This document shows, piece by piece, positions 15,771 to 22,840 of a stretch of DNA of 26,326 nt. The position numbers and the translations under genes were made by a program. The notes beneath the pieces were generated by a model. The model searched no databases. It worked only from the letters and a program-made list of their open reading frames with translations, and was not told the origin of the DNA. This DNA comes from a bacterium (GTDB lineage Bacteria > Arandabacterota > Arandabacteria > Arandabacterales > Arandabacteraceae): positions 1-26,326 of the forward strand of contig JALGWB010000003.1 in the NCBI GenBank assembly GCA_025774405.1, given 5' to 3'. How positions within the stretch are numbered: the first letter of the stretch is position 1; each line of letters opens with the position of its first letter.

Positions 15771-17810
15771 TCAGGCTTTGCCAGTTGTCTCAGCTCCGGC
15801 TCTCGCAAAATCGTAGAGCTCCTTGGCCTTTGCAGCTATGTGCTCAGCACTTACTTCAAATTCCTTGACCAGCTCCCAGGGTGCTCCACTTTCACCGAAG
15901 CGATCCTTGACACCAATCATCGCCATGATTATGGGTTTACCATATAGCTCTTTCGCCTGGACAACAACTCCAGCAACCCTATTGCCAAATCCCCCGACCT
16001 GATGCTCTTCAGCAGTCAGAACGATGCCTGTCTCAAGAGCGGCTCTGACCACGGCCTCCTGATCAAGGGGTTTGACAGTGTGCATGTTTATCACACGGGT
16101 CTCAAGATCGAACTCCTCTTTAAGAATGTAGGCAGCTCGCATAGCCTCGGGGACACTCGGACCACATGCGATAATGCTCAAATCCTCGTTTTCATTCCTG
16201 TATTCCGACGCGAGCTTGTGCTCAAATGCATCGATGAACAGGTCTTGCTCGCCTCGGTACCTTATGACATTTGCCTTGCCAAACTTCCAGGGGGTTTCGA
16301 GGCTTGTGACGATAGGGGTTGCTTCACGTGCAAATCTTATGTACTTCGGACCCTTGACCTGGAAGAGGAGATATTCCGCTGCCCGTCGGGTCTCAACATA
16401 GTCACAGGGCACCACAACAGTCATGTTGGGGAGACCACATGTCTGGAAGAGTTCTTCGAGTGCCTGATGCGTCGCACCATCAGGACCGACCGATACTCCG
16501 CCATGCGCTCCAGCAATGAAAACATTGAATTCACCATAGCAAACAGTTGTCCGCAATTGGTCCAGATTTCTTCCAGAAGCGAATACACCGTAAGTTCCAA
16601 AGACAGGGAGCTTGCCCTCCTTGGCGAGCCCTGCGGCCACCCCGGTTCCACTTTGTTCTGCAATACCCATGCTCAGCCAGCGGCGCTCACGCCCTGGACA
16701 GCCTTTGTAGAACTGGCTGATTGTGATCGAATCTGAAATATCGGCACCGAGGCAGACGACTCGTTCGTCATCGCCGGTCTCAGACAGGCACTTGCCGAAG
16801 CCCTTGCGCGTTGGCAGCATTTCAACCTTCATGCGCTTACCCTTGTTCCAAAAGTAATCACGACTGAACTTCGGCTGCTTCGCCTCGAGTCTGGCAGTTG
16901 CTTCCTTCTGGTAATCGGCTGCGATCTGAAACATCTTCCTAACCGGCATGTCATCCCAGAGTCCTAGCTCTTTAAGTCCCTGTTCCATCTGCTCGACCGA
17001 AGGAGCCTTGCCATGCCAGCCGGCGACATCTTCCATGAAGCTTACGCCTTTTCCCTTTGTTGTATGAGCAACGATGAGTGTAGGCTTGCCTTTGTAAGCT
17101 TTGGCTGTTTCCAGTCCTTCGACAATCTCCTTCATGTTGTGTCCATCAATCTCGATGACATTCCAGTGAAAGGCCTTGTACTTTTCGACGATGGGGTCGA
17201 TGTTCATGACCTCCTCAACCCAACCATCGATCTGGAGCCGATTCTTGTCGAGAATACCGGTAAGATTGTCAAGCCTGTAGTGGCCGGCTTCCATAATCGC
17301 TTCCCAGATCTGACCTTCCTGCTGCTCGCCATCACCCATGAGGCAGAAAACATGATAGTCCTTGTTGTCGACTCTTGCTGCCAAAGCTATACCATTGGCA
17401 ATTGAAAGCCCCTGACCGAGTGAACCTGTCGAGGCCTCAACCCCTGCAAGCTTTTTCCAGTGTGGATGCCCCTGGTATGGAGCATAAAGCTTGCGGAGCC
17501 TTGCAACATCCTCAACCGGGAAATAACCCGACATGCCGAGGGCGATGTAGAGAGCCGGAGCCTTGTGTCCTGTTGACCAGATTATGCGATCGCGATCCTC
17601 CCAATAGGGGTTCTCTGGATCATGCCTTGCAATTTTGAGGTAAAGGGCAGCAGCAATATCCATGACTGAAAGCGTGCCGCCTGAGTGACCTGATCCAGCG
17701 CAGGCCAAGGCAATCAGATTGTAGCCCCTCATGCGGCGGGCTGCTTCAGTGAGCTCCTCGATCGTGTAATCCTTGCGCATCTTTCCAGTTTTGGAATCAA
17801 CTATAGGCAT
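15771..17810 (-). CDS. tkt: Transketolase
   Basis: This is a 679-residue enzyme that moves two-carbon ketol units between sugar phosphates in the pentose phosphate pathway, using thiamine diphosphate and a divalent metal. The ThDP motif spans GDGEQQEGQIWE (from G159) to N190 in LDKN. The pyrimidine-binding domain has GIAEQSG with the activating glutamate about E385 and FGTYGVFASGRNLDQ. The C-terminal domain (from about residue 545) has HQVGGFGNRVAG. Substrate-site histidines appear in SGHSGG, STGHKAP and GWHGKAP. It reads as full length, in the style of the split archaeal/clostridial enzymes fused into one chain. It heads a six-gene minus-strand operon; the following five genes are four membrane proteins and a metalloprotease, an unusual setting for this enzyme. 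GGAGG lies about 14 bases and GAGGT directly before ATG 17810. Confidence 0.95.
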   Translation of the reverse strand: MPIVDSKTGKMRKDYTIEELTEAARRMRGYNLIALACAGSGHSGGTLSVMDIAAALYLKIARHDPENPYWEDRDRIIWSTGHKAPALYIALGMSGYFPVEDVARLRKLYAPYQGHPHWKKLAGVEASTGSLGQGLSIANGIALAARVDNKDYHVFCLMGDGEQQEGQIWEAIMEAGHYRLDNLTGILDKNRLQIDGWVEEVMNIDPIVEKYKAFHWNVIEIDGHNMKEIVEGLETAKAYKGKPTLIVAHTTKGKGVSFMEDVAGWHGKAPSVEQMEQGLKELGLWDDMPVRKMFQIAADYQKEATARLEAKQPKFSRDYFWNKGKRMKVEMLPTRKGFGKCLSETGDDERVVCLGADISDSITISQFYKGCPGRERRWLSMGIAEQSGTGVAAGLAKEGKLPVFGTYGVFASGRNLDQLRTTVCYGEFNVFIAGAHGGVSVGPDGATHQALEELFQTCGLPNMTVVVPCDYVETRRAAEYLLFQVKGPKYIRFAREATPIVTSLETPWKFGKANVIRYRGEQDLFIDAFEHKLASEYRNENEDLSIIACGPSVPEAMRAAYILKEEFDLETRVINMHTVKPLDQEAVVRAALETGIVLTAEEHQVGGFGNRVAGVVVQAKELYGKPIIMAMIGVKDRFGESGAPWELVKEFEVSAEHIAAKAKELYDFARAGAETTGKA

Positions 17811-17878
17811 ACCTCAACCCCCTCCAACCAACTCTTTCTGGATTGCAGTATTATCCAACTAGCCCGAGCAACCCCCAC

Positions 17879-17907
17879 ACCATATCAAAACGGCCAGGCT
17901 TAGTCAA
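17879..17907 (-). promoter_or_regulatory. Sigma-70-like promoter for the transketolase operon
   Basis: On the minus strand TTGACT (17907-17902) and TATGGT (17884-17879) are separated by exactly 17 bases. The first matches the -35 box at five of six positions, the second the -10 box at four of six. The start of transcription would be near 17872, leaving a leader of about 60 bases before ATG 17810. Box rules are those of Proteobacteria; sigma-A preference in the host phylum may differ. Confidence 0.5.
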
Positions 17908-17915
17908 CCCCCTAC

Positions 17916-17967
17916 GGTGTCAGAGCCAAAACCCGCAAATCCCCGCAAAAGGGGTCGGAGCCAAAAA
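17916..17967 (+). repeat. REP-like direct repeat with internal hairpin
   Basis: GGTGTCAGAGCCAAAA (17916-17931) and GGGGTCGGAGCCAAAA (17951-17966) are imperfect direct copies at a 35-base period. Between them CCCC-gcaaaa-GGGG (17941-17954) can fold. A third partial copy, TCGGAGCCAGAAAA, lies at 22082-22095 near the end of the broken secreted-protein gene. The pattern resembles intergenic REP elements mobilised by Y1 (RAYT) transposases, though no such transposase is in the window. Confidence 0.45.
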
Positions 17968-18122
17968 TGTGCGCGAAAGGCGTACAGACCGATCTCGGAC
18001 GAAAGCCGCATCATTCGGAATACACCTGAAACAAGATACACCAAAAAGTCTGAAATGAGAGAATCTGCAGAGGGGTATCACTCTGGCTCGTTTTGTGTCA
18101 CTGAACGCCCGTGAACGGCGGA

Positions 18123-18159
18123 TTGCAACCCTCGATCTCACACAATTTGCAAATTGCAA
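18123..18159. promoter_or_regulatory. Cluster of TTGCAA palindromes, possible upstream activating site
   Basis: TTGCAA, its own reverse complement, occurs at 18123-18128, 18147-18152 and 18154-18159; the middle copy sits in a perfect 14-base palindrome CAATTTGCAAATTG (18143-18156). The cluster is about 100-140 bases upstream of the -24 element of the sigma-54 promoter, the usual distance for enhancer sites of sigma-54 activators. The binding protein is not known. Confidence 0.4.
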
Positions 18160-18259
18160 TCAGGTCTCGCAGGCGGATCCAGCGGGTTCGCTATTAGGCT
18201 GATCTTCCCGTTTTAGCGCTCCCAAATTGACCAGCATTTGGTAGCTAACTGGATCGATC

Positions 18260-18274
18260 TGGCACAATCCTTGC
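18260..18274 (+). promoter_or_regulatory. Sigma-54 (-24/-12) promoter upstream of the activator gene
   Basis: TGGCAC-N5-TTGC with the invariant GG (18261-18262) and GC (18273-18274) ten bases apart matches the RpoN consensus without a mismatch in the core. Transcription should start near 18286, about 36 bases before ATG 18322. It therefore serves the operon of sigma-54 activator and TPR-HD-GYP protein, which suggests autoregulation or control by another activator. Confidence 0.82.
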
Positions 18275-18299
18275 GCACAAATTGCAGAGGGGTTTAACC

Positions 18300-18344
18300 A
18301 TGAAAACCCGGTGGAAGGCTCATGATCAAGCAGGCGTATCTTAG
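18300..18344 (+). other. Possible 14-codon leader ORF overlapping the activator start
   Basis: ATG 18300 opens a 14-codon frame (MKTRWKAHDQAGVS) ending TAG 18342-18344, overlapping the activator gene start in another frame. GAGGGG (18287-18292) is 7 bases before it, a better Shine-Dalgarno than the GGAAGG crowded 3 bases before ATG 18322. It could couple translation to the activator, or reflect a base error at the gene start. Confidence 0.3.
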
Positions 18345-19425
18345 TGAAGGTCACACACCTACACCTTCGAGGGGATCGCGGGGCAAGTTCTTAAGGAGCA
18401 TAACCTTCGATGACATCATCGGTGAGAGTCCCAAGATGCGAGAAGTCATCGAGCTCGGCAGACGCATCTCAGAAGCCTCATTCCTGACGGTTCTTATCGA
18501 GGGTGAAACAGGCACGGGTAAGGAACTCTTTGCTCGGGCTCTTCACAATGCTGCCTTTAGCGGCGGTGAGGCTTTTGTGGAAATCAATTCGAGTGCCATT
18601 CCTGAGAGTTTGCTTGAAGCCGAGTTATTCGGTTATGAACGTGGTGCTTTCACTGACGCCAGCAAACCCAAGAAGGGGCTACTCGAGCTGGCCAATGGTG
18701 GAACGCTTTTCCTTGATGAAATTGGCAACATGAGCCTCAATCTTCAGGCGAAGCTGCTCAATGTGCTTGAGGAAAAGCGGTTCAGGAGACTAGGTGGAAC
18801 AAAGGATATCGAAGTCGGCGTTAAGATAATAGCTGCAACCAATACTGACCTTGTCGCAGCCATCCGGGATGGCTATTTCCGGGAAGACCTCTACTACAGA
18901 CTTGCGGTAGTATCAGTTCATCTTCCACCATTGAGGGAGCGTGGCAATGATATCATCCTGCTTGCTGATTATTTCCTGGACCTGTTCTGCAGGCAGCATG
19001 GTCGGCGAGCAAAGCGCCTCGCTGAAAGAACCAAAGACCTTTTGCTTGCGTGTAAATGGCCCGGGAATGTAAGGGAGCTTCGAAATGCTATCCAGCGGGC
19101 GGTCATCCTTTCGAAGGGTGATGTTATAGCTCCGAGTGATATCTCACTTGGAGTCCGAAGTCAGACAACCCTCGACGCTCACGCAGGTGTGAGCAAGGGA
19201 GAAATCACCATCTCGTTTGATCCGCTGAGTACGTCCCTTGATGACATCGAGCGACAGGCCATTGTTAAAGTACTCGAGATGACTGCCTGGAATAAGTCAA
19301 GGGCTGCTGCGATGCTCAAGATTTCGAGGCCTCGGCTTTTGCGTAAGCTCAAGGCACTCGGCATCGCAGCCGATAGCAGTGCAACAGATGTAACCTCGGC
19401 GAGGAGAGACGGCGATGCTCACTGA
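18322..19425 (+). CDS. Sigma-54-dependent transcriptional activator without N-terminal regulatory domain
   Basis: This is a 367-residue bacterial enhancer-binding protein. The AAA+ domain starts near residue 30 (DDIIGESPKMREV) with Walker A GETGTGKE (61-68), the sigma-54 contact loop GAFTDA (108-113; the most common form is GAFTGA), Walker B LFLDEIG (D132/E133), the YYRLAVVSVHLPPLRER sensor stretch and WPGNVREL. A Fis-type helix-turn-helix ends the protein (about 310-350: NKSRAAAMLKISRPRLLRKL). It lacks a receiver, GAF or PAS domain, so activity must be set by abundance or a partner protein. Its end overlaps the next gene by 11 bases, making the TPR-HD-GYP protein the obvious candidate partner (inference). 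A sigma-54 promoter lies 48 bases before the start. Confidence in the family is very high. Confidence 0.93.
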   Translation: MIKQAYLSEGHTPTPSRGSRGKFLRSITFDDIIGESPKMREVIELGRRISEASFLTVLIEGETGTGKELFARALHNAAFSGGEAFVEINSSAIPESLLEAELFGYERGAFTDASKPKKGLLELANGGTLFLDEIGNMSLNLQAKLLNVLEEKRFRRLGGTKDIEVGVKIIAATNTDLVAAIRDGYFREDLYYRLAVVSVHLPPLRERGNDIILLADYFLDLFCRQHGRRAKRLAERTKDLLLACKWPGNVRELRNAIQRAVILSKGDVIAPSDISLGVRSQTTLDAHAGVSKGEITISFDPLSTSLDDIERQAIVKVLEMTAWNKSRAAAMLKISRPRLLRKLKALGIAADSSATDVTSARRDGDAH

Positions 19426-21217
19426 AGAAGTCGCTGCAGCCATTGAGCAACTTGAACACGAAGCGTCTGATAGCGTCGAGAAGGTGCATCTGATGGAGAA
19501 CCTCGATCGCATAGCTTCGTGGATCAAGCGCCGCATTGATGACTTTATCGATGGCAGATCAAGAGCGGAACCGAGAGATGAGATAACGGCGATAATGAGG
19601 ATTTCAGATCTCTATTGCCGGCTTGGCAGATGGGAGAAGGCATCTCATGTCTTAGATTCCATCGAAAGGCTTCTGGCCGGGGGCTACTGCGTGGCTGTCA
19701 TGGCACACGCGATGAAACAAAAGGGCCGGCTCTTGAGGTCACGTGCGAGATGGGATGAAGCCCTTGAGGCCTACCAGGTTGCGTTGAAGATATACGAGAA
19801 GCTCGGCAACGTTGAAGGAGTCTCTGATATTCACAACTCTATGGGCATCGTAAATTTCGAGAAAGGGAGCTGGGATACCTCCGAGCAACACTACCTCGAG
19901 GCACTCGACCTTATAGAGGATACCTCACCAGCACTTCGTGGCAAAATCCATAACAATCTGGGAGCGCTTTACAACGCACGGGGAGACTGCGACAGAGCCA
20001 TTAGCACATACCTCAGGTGTATTCCGGATTTCGAGAGTACGGCAAATGAGATCGGACTTGCGCAAGTCTATAACAATCTTGGCATGAGCTTCGCAAGCAA
20101 GGGCGATTGGGAAAACGCAGCAGGCTATTATGAAAAGAGTCTGCACATATCAACGAGAATCGAAGAGTCTGAACTGATGGCGCTTACCTATCTCAACCTG
20201 GCTCAACTTCATGTTGATACTTCGTCCCCAACCCAGGCTGAGGAATATTGCAGGCTTGCACTGTCAATACTCAGGGATCTCGACGATCAGCTTGGAATCG
20301 CAGAGGCATACAAGATTCTTGGTATCACTGAGAGATTGAACAGGAACTGGAGCAAGGCACGCTATTATTTCGAGCAGAGCATCATGCTCAATGAACGCTG
20401 TTCGTCGCCTTTGGGCTTGGCCGAGGCATATTTCGAGTTTGGTTTGATGTGCCGGGATGCTGGTAAAAATGAGGAGGCTCATAGCCTGCTCAGCAAGAGC
20501 CTGTCCATCTTTGAAAGGCTCAAGGCGTCAAAGGATATCGAGAGTGTACGCACTGAAGTTAGTAAACTCGATCGCCTCTATCTCAACATAATAGAGGCGC
20601 TTGGGGCGGCAGTTGAAAATAAAGATCCATATACGATGGGCCACTCAAGCAGGGTTGCATACTATTCGCTCGTGCTTGCTCAGAGGCTTGGACTGTCTGC
20701 TGACGATGTCAGAGGCATTCTGATTGCTGCTTACCTACATGACATTGGCAAGATATATGTGGAGGACGAGATTCTGAACAAGCCCGGTAAGCTCACCTCG
20801 CTTGAGTTCGAGTCAATCAAACGCCATCCTGAGATGGGAGTGGCTTCACTTTCGGCAGTTGAGTTCCCCTGGGAGGTCAAGGAAAGCATACTCTATCATC
20901 ATGAAAGATTCGATGGCAGTGGTTATCCTGCCGGTCTTAAAGGGGATGACATCCCGATGGGGGCTCAGATCATTGCAATCGCTGATTTCTTTGATGCTAT
21001 GACATCGGATAGATCATACCGCCCGGCTTGGTCACAGGAGCAGACGCTTGCGATTATCGCCAATAACAGGGGGATCCTTTTCAAAGCCCAGATAGTTGAT
21101 GCCTTCGTCGAACTCGTTGAGCAGGGTATAATCACAGCCGATTCGAAGGCTCGCTATACGATGAACGCCCTCTGGAAACGCTGTTCAGAAAGAGTGACTA
21201 TCTCAGCCCACCCGTAG
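19415..21217 (+). CDS. TPR-repeat HD-GYP domain protein (probable cyclic-di-GMP phosphodiesterase)
   Basis: This is a 600-residue cytosolic protein. Residues about 60-375 hold some seven or eight tetratricopeptide repeats (DIHNSMGIVNFEKGSW, IHNNLGALYNARGD, VYNNLGMSFASKGDW are clear units), a protein-protein interaction array. Residues about 385-570 are a complete HD-GYP domain: GHSSRVAYYS, H442-D443 in YLHDIGKIYV, KRHPEMG, H495-H496-E497 and DGSGYP at 500-505. With all metal ligands and the GYP box present it should hydrolyse cyclic di-GMP. It begins inside the 3' end of the sigma-54 activator gene, so the two proteins are made together; the TPR array could bind and control the activator, or feed its signal to the enzyme (inference). 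No terminator is visible after the stop. Confidence 0.93.
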   Translation: MLTEEVAAAIEQLEHEASDSVEKVHLMENLDRIASWIKRRIDDFIDGRSRAEPRDEITAIMRISDLYCRLGRWEKASHVLDSIERLLAGGYCVAVMAHAMKQKGRLLRSRARWDEALEAYQVALKIYEKLGNVEGVSDIHNSMGIVNFEKGSWDTSEQHYLEALDLIEDTSPALRGKIHNNLGALYNARGDCDRAISTYLRCIPDFESTANEIGLAQVYNNLGMSFASKGDWENAAGYYEKSLHISTRIEESELMALTYLNLAQLHVDTSSPTQAEEYCRLALSILRDLDDQLGIAEAYKILGITERLNRNWSKARYYFEQSIMLNERCSSPLGLAEAYFEFGLMCRDAGKNEEAHSLLSKSLSIFERLKASKDIESVRTEVSKLDRLYLNIIEALGAAVENKDPYTMGHSSRVAYYSLVLAQRLGLSADDVRGILIAAYLHDIGKIYVEDEILNKPGKLTSLEFESIKRHPEMGVASLSAVEFPWEVKESILYHHERFDGSGYPAGLKGDDIPMGAQIIAIADFFDAMTSDRSYRPAWSQEQTLAIIANNRGILFKAQIVDAFVELVEQGIITADSKARYTMNALWKRCSERVTISAHP

Positions 21218-21220
21218 TAT

Positions 21221-21257
21221 TGTAACATTCTGTTATACCAGAACCGAACACGTTACA
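21221..21257. promoter_or_regulatory. TGTAAC/GTTA(C)A sites, possible enhancer of the second sigma-54 promoter
   Basis: TGTAAC-attct-GTTATA (21221-21237) is a 17-base inverted repeat with one mismatch, in the layout of NtrC-type sites; a lone GTTACA follows at 21252-21257. They lie about 100-137 bases before the -24 element at 21358. CGAACACGTTA here (21245-21255) recurs just after the promoter at 21385-21395. Confidence 0.45.
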
Positions 21258-21302
21258 GATCCTTCCCTTAGGTAGCAGCCACAGGACACGCAGACGAGAA
21301 CT

Positions 21303-21331
21303 TGTAACCCGTTGGAATAGAATGGGTTACA
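21303..21331. promoter_or_regulatory. Perfect 8-bp inverted repeat TGTAACCC-N13-GGGTTACA
   Basis: Arms TGTAACCC (21303-21310) and GGGTTACA (21324-21331) are exact reverse complements and share the TGTAAC core of the sites at 21221-21257. It ends 26 bases before the -24 box. As there is no T-run, an operator is more likely than a terminator, though it could also be the hairpin end of the upstream operon. Confidence 0.45.
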
Positions 21332-21356
21332 GGATAGATCTCGCTTGAGGCGTTCC

Positions 21357-21371
21357 TGGCATTATCCTTGC
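21357..21371 (+). promoter_or_regulatory. Sigma-54 (-24/-12) promoter for the lipoprotein gene
   Basis: TGGCAT-N5-TTGC, with GG 21358-21359 and GC 21370-21371 at the required spacing, resembles the promoter at 18260 closely (both continue ATCCTTGCG across the -12 box). The start would be near 21383, giving an 88-base leader to ATG 21471. This rules out translation from the farther in-frame starts at 21345 and 21375 if the promoter is used. Confidence 0.72.
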
Positions 21372-21470
21372 GTCATGGAGATATCGAACACGTTAGCGAA
21401 GGAGTTGAAGATGAAGCAGCAAGTCGTGACAAGCAGAAGACACCGAAAGCAAAGCAAGGGGGTGTTTAGA

Positions 21471-22031
21471 ATGAAGAGGTCAACTCAAGTACTGGCTCTG
21501 GGAGTTAGCGTATTTGTTCTGGCTTTGGTATTCACCGTTGGTTGTGGTAGAGATAGCAATCCGCTTGCCCCTGAGACTCACCAGATTACACCCTTACCCA
21601 TTCCTCCAGGCAGTGCTCTGGCAATGCTTGGCGGCGGCATGCATGATGACGAGCAAATGGCCGGTGAGCTTATCACCGCTGCTGAGGGTGGAATCGTAGT
21701 TCTCGACTTCTGCGCCGTTGAGATTCCTGCAGGCGCACTTGTCGAGGATGTGGTAATATCAATTACCCATGATGATCCTCACTATGCAGTCTTTGACATG
21801 GGTCCGGACGGTATGCAATTCGCCGGCCCGGTTATGATCAAGTTCAATCTCGATGTCTATGACCAGTACATGAAAGATCACGGAATGGAAGCCGACGACT
21901 TTATCATCGCCCTCGAGGACGGCGACACAGGCGAATGGTTACCCCTTTACACCATAGTCGTAGATGATCAAGGCAATACCTGGGCAGTAGCCTATACCAC
22001 TCACTTCTCCCGTTACGCGCTCGCAGACTAG
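21471..22031 (+). CDS. Lipoprotein with ZU5-like domain, unknown function
   Basis: The protein has 186 residues from ATG 21471. The start MKRSTQVLALGVSVFVLALV leads to the lipobox FTVGC, so the mature protein would carry lipid on C25 and sit on the inner or outer membrane. After a flexible GRDSNPLAPE linker, residues about 65-186 form a beta-rich domain (VEIPAGALVEDVVISIT, GPDGMQFAGPVMIKF, THFSRYAL), the pattern of ZU5-like domains found in many exported bacterial proteins. Two starts compete: ATG 21411 has the stronger AAGGAG at 6 bases but would add 20 basic residues before the signal sequence; ATG 21471 has AAGGGGG at about 8. It is monocistronic behind its own sigma-54 promoter. Ligand or partner is unknown. 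Confidence 0.8.
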   Translation: MKRSTQVLALGVSVFVLALVFTVGCGRDSNPLAPETHQITPLPIPPGSALAMLGGGMHDDEQMAGELITAAEGGIVVLDFCAVEIPAGALVEDVVISITHDDPHYAVFDMGPDGMQFAGPVMIKFNLDVYDQYMKDHGMEADDFIIALEDGDTGEWLPLYTIVVDDQGNTWAVAYTTHFSRYALAD

Positions 22032-22047
22032 ATCACCCCCTCCCCCA

Positions 22048-22071
22048 GGGCGGGAGCCCCCACTCCCGCCC
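22048..22071. terminator. GC-rich hairpin between convergent genes
   Basis: GGGCGGGAG and CTCCCGCCC form a perfect 9-bp stem with a 6-base loop, 17 bases after the lipoprotein stop and 35 before the end of the convergent gene. There is no T-run on either strand, so it is an unusual terminator, or serves to block exonucleases at both 3' ends. Confidence 0.5.
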
Positions 22072-22105
22072 CCTCACGGGATCGGAGCCAGAAAATCCTC
22101 ATGCT

Positions 22106-22840
22106 CTATCTTGTAATGACAATCTTGCCCTTGGTCAGTGATTCCGCTCCAGTTGCCGCATACCAGTAGATACCAGCAGCAACTTTTCGACCATTGCTAT
22201 CCTTGATGTCCCACTGGATGAGGTGAGTCCCGATCATGGCTTCAGGGCTTGTCAGCTCAGTGACGAGTCTTCCCTGGACATCATAGATAGCAACATGAAC
22301 CGGGGATGGCTTGGTGACGGTAACAGCAAAGGTGACATCGTCGCCAGCAGGGTTGGGATACACAGTTGCAATTATAGGTGAGGCTTCAATGGTTGATGGA
22401 GGTATGACACCAGCAAAGATAGAGTCCTCAAGTGCAGTGGCACCTATGTAGTAGACGTATGAAAGAGGCTGCTTGGGTCCAAACATCGGCACTTCGGTCC
22501 AGGCTACGTCGTAGAGTCCTTCGAAGGTCACACCCTTTTGATAGCCCAGGTTGGGATAGCGAGAAAGATCCCAACGACTTTGAGAAAGATTGAGATAGAA
22601 GCTCCAGGTTTGCCCAAAGTCAGTTGAGTAGGCGGAATAGATCTCGCTCCGCCCAGGTTCAGGTGTATCCCATTCTTCCCAGACACACCAGAGCGTGTCG
22701 TCATCGATGTATGGATCAAGCGGGCCGACCTCGATGGCAAGTGATGGGAACCAGGACGGGGTAGCCTCAGGCACCCATACCCAGACGGGTGCAGGGTACC
22801 CCAGACTCCCGATGTTCGCTGGTTGAACCATATACCGCAT
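22106..22840 (-). pseudogene. Fragment 3: last propeller blade and type IX secretion sorting domain
   Basis: The frame is open from 22840; the meaningful part begins near 22800 (YPAPVWVWVPEATPSWF). It holds another Asp-box (STDFGQTWSFYLNLSQ), WCVWEEWDT and VAWTEV strands, then from about 22380 the sorting domain: VYPNPAGDDVTFAVTV, VHVAIYDVQGRLVTEL, HLIQWDIKDSNGRKVAAG and IYWYAATG, ending KGKIVITR. In Bacteroidota-like cells such a domain directs export by the Por/type IX machinery and is cleaved at the surface. The related FlgD Ig-like fold is the alternative name. Confidence 0.78.

Noticed and set aside
16002..16736. 244-codon plus-strand frame inside transketolase
   Set aside because: Antisense to the conserved pyrimidine-binding domain, rich in Cys/Ser/Arg, with no start signal.
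18085..18100. TGGCTCGTTTTGTGT as another sigma-54 promoter
   Set aside because: The second element has GT where the invariant GC is needed, and no gene starts nearby.
17920..18159. 79-codon minus-strand frame in the regulatory gap
   Set aside because: It overlaps the REP-like repeat and the TTGCAA palindromes, has Arg/Phe-rich composition and no start signal.
21345..21470. Upstream part of the 228-codon lipoprotein frame as coding
   Set aside because: The first start codons precede the predicted sigma-54 transcript start, and the signal peptide and lipobox fit a start at 21471 (or 21411).
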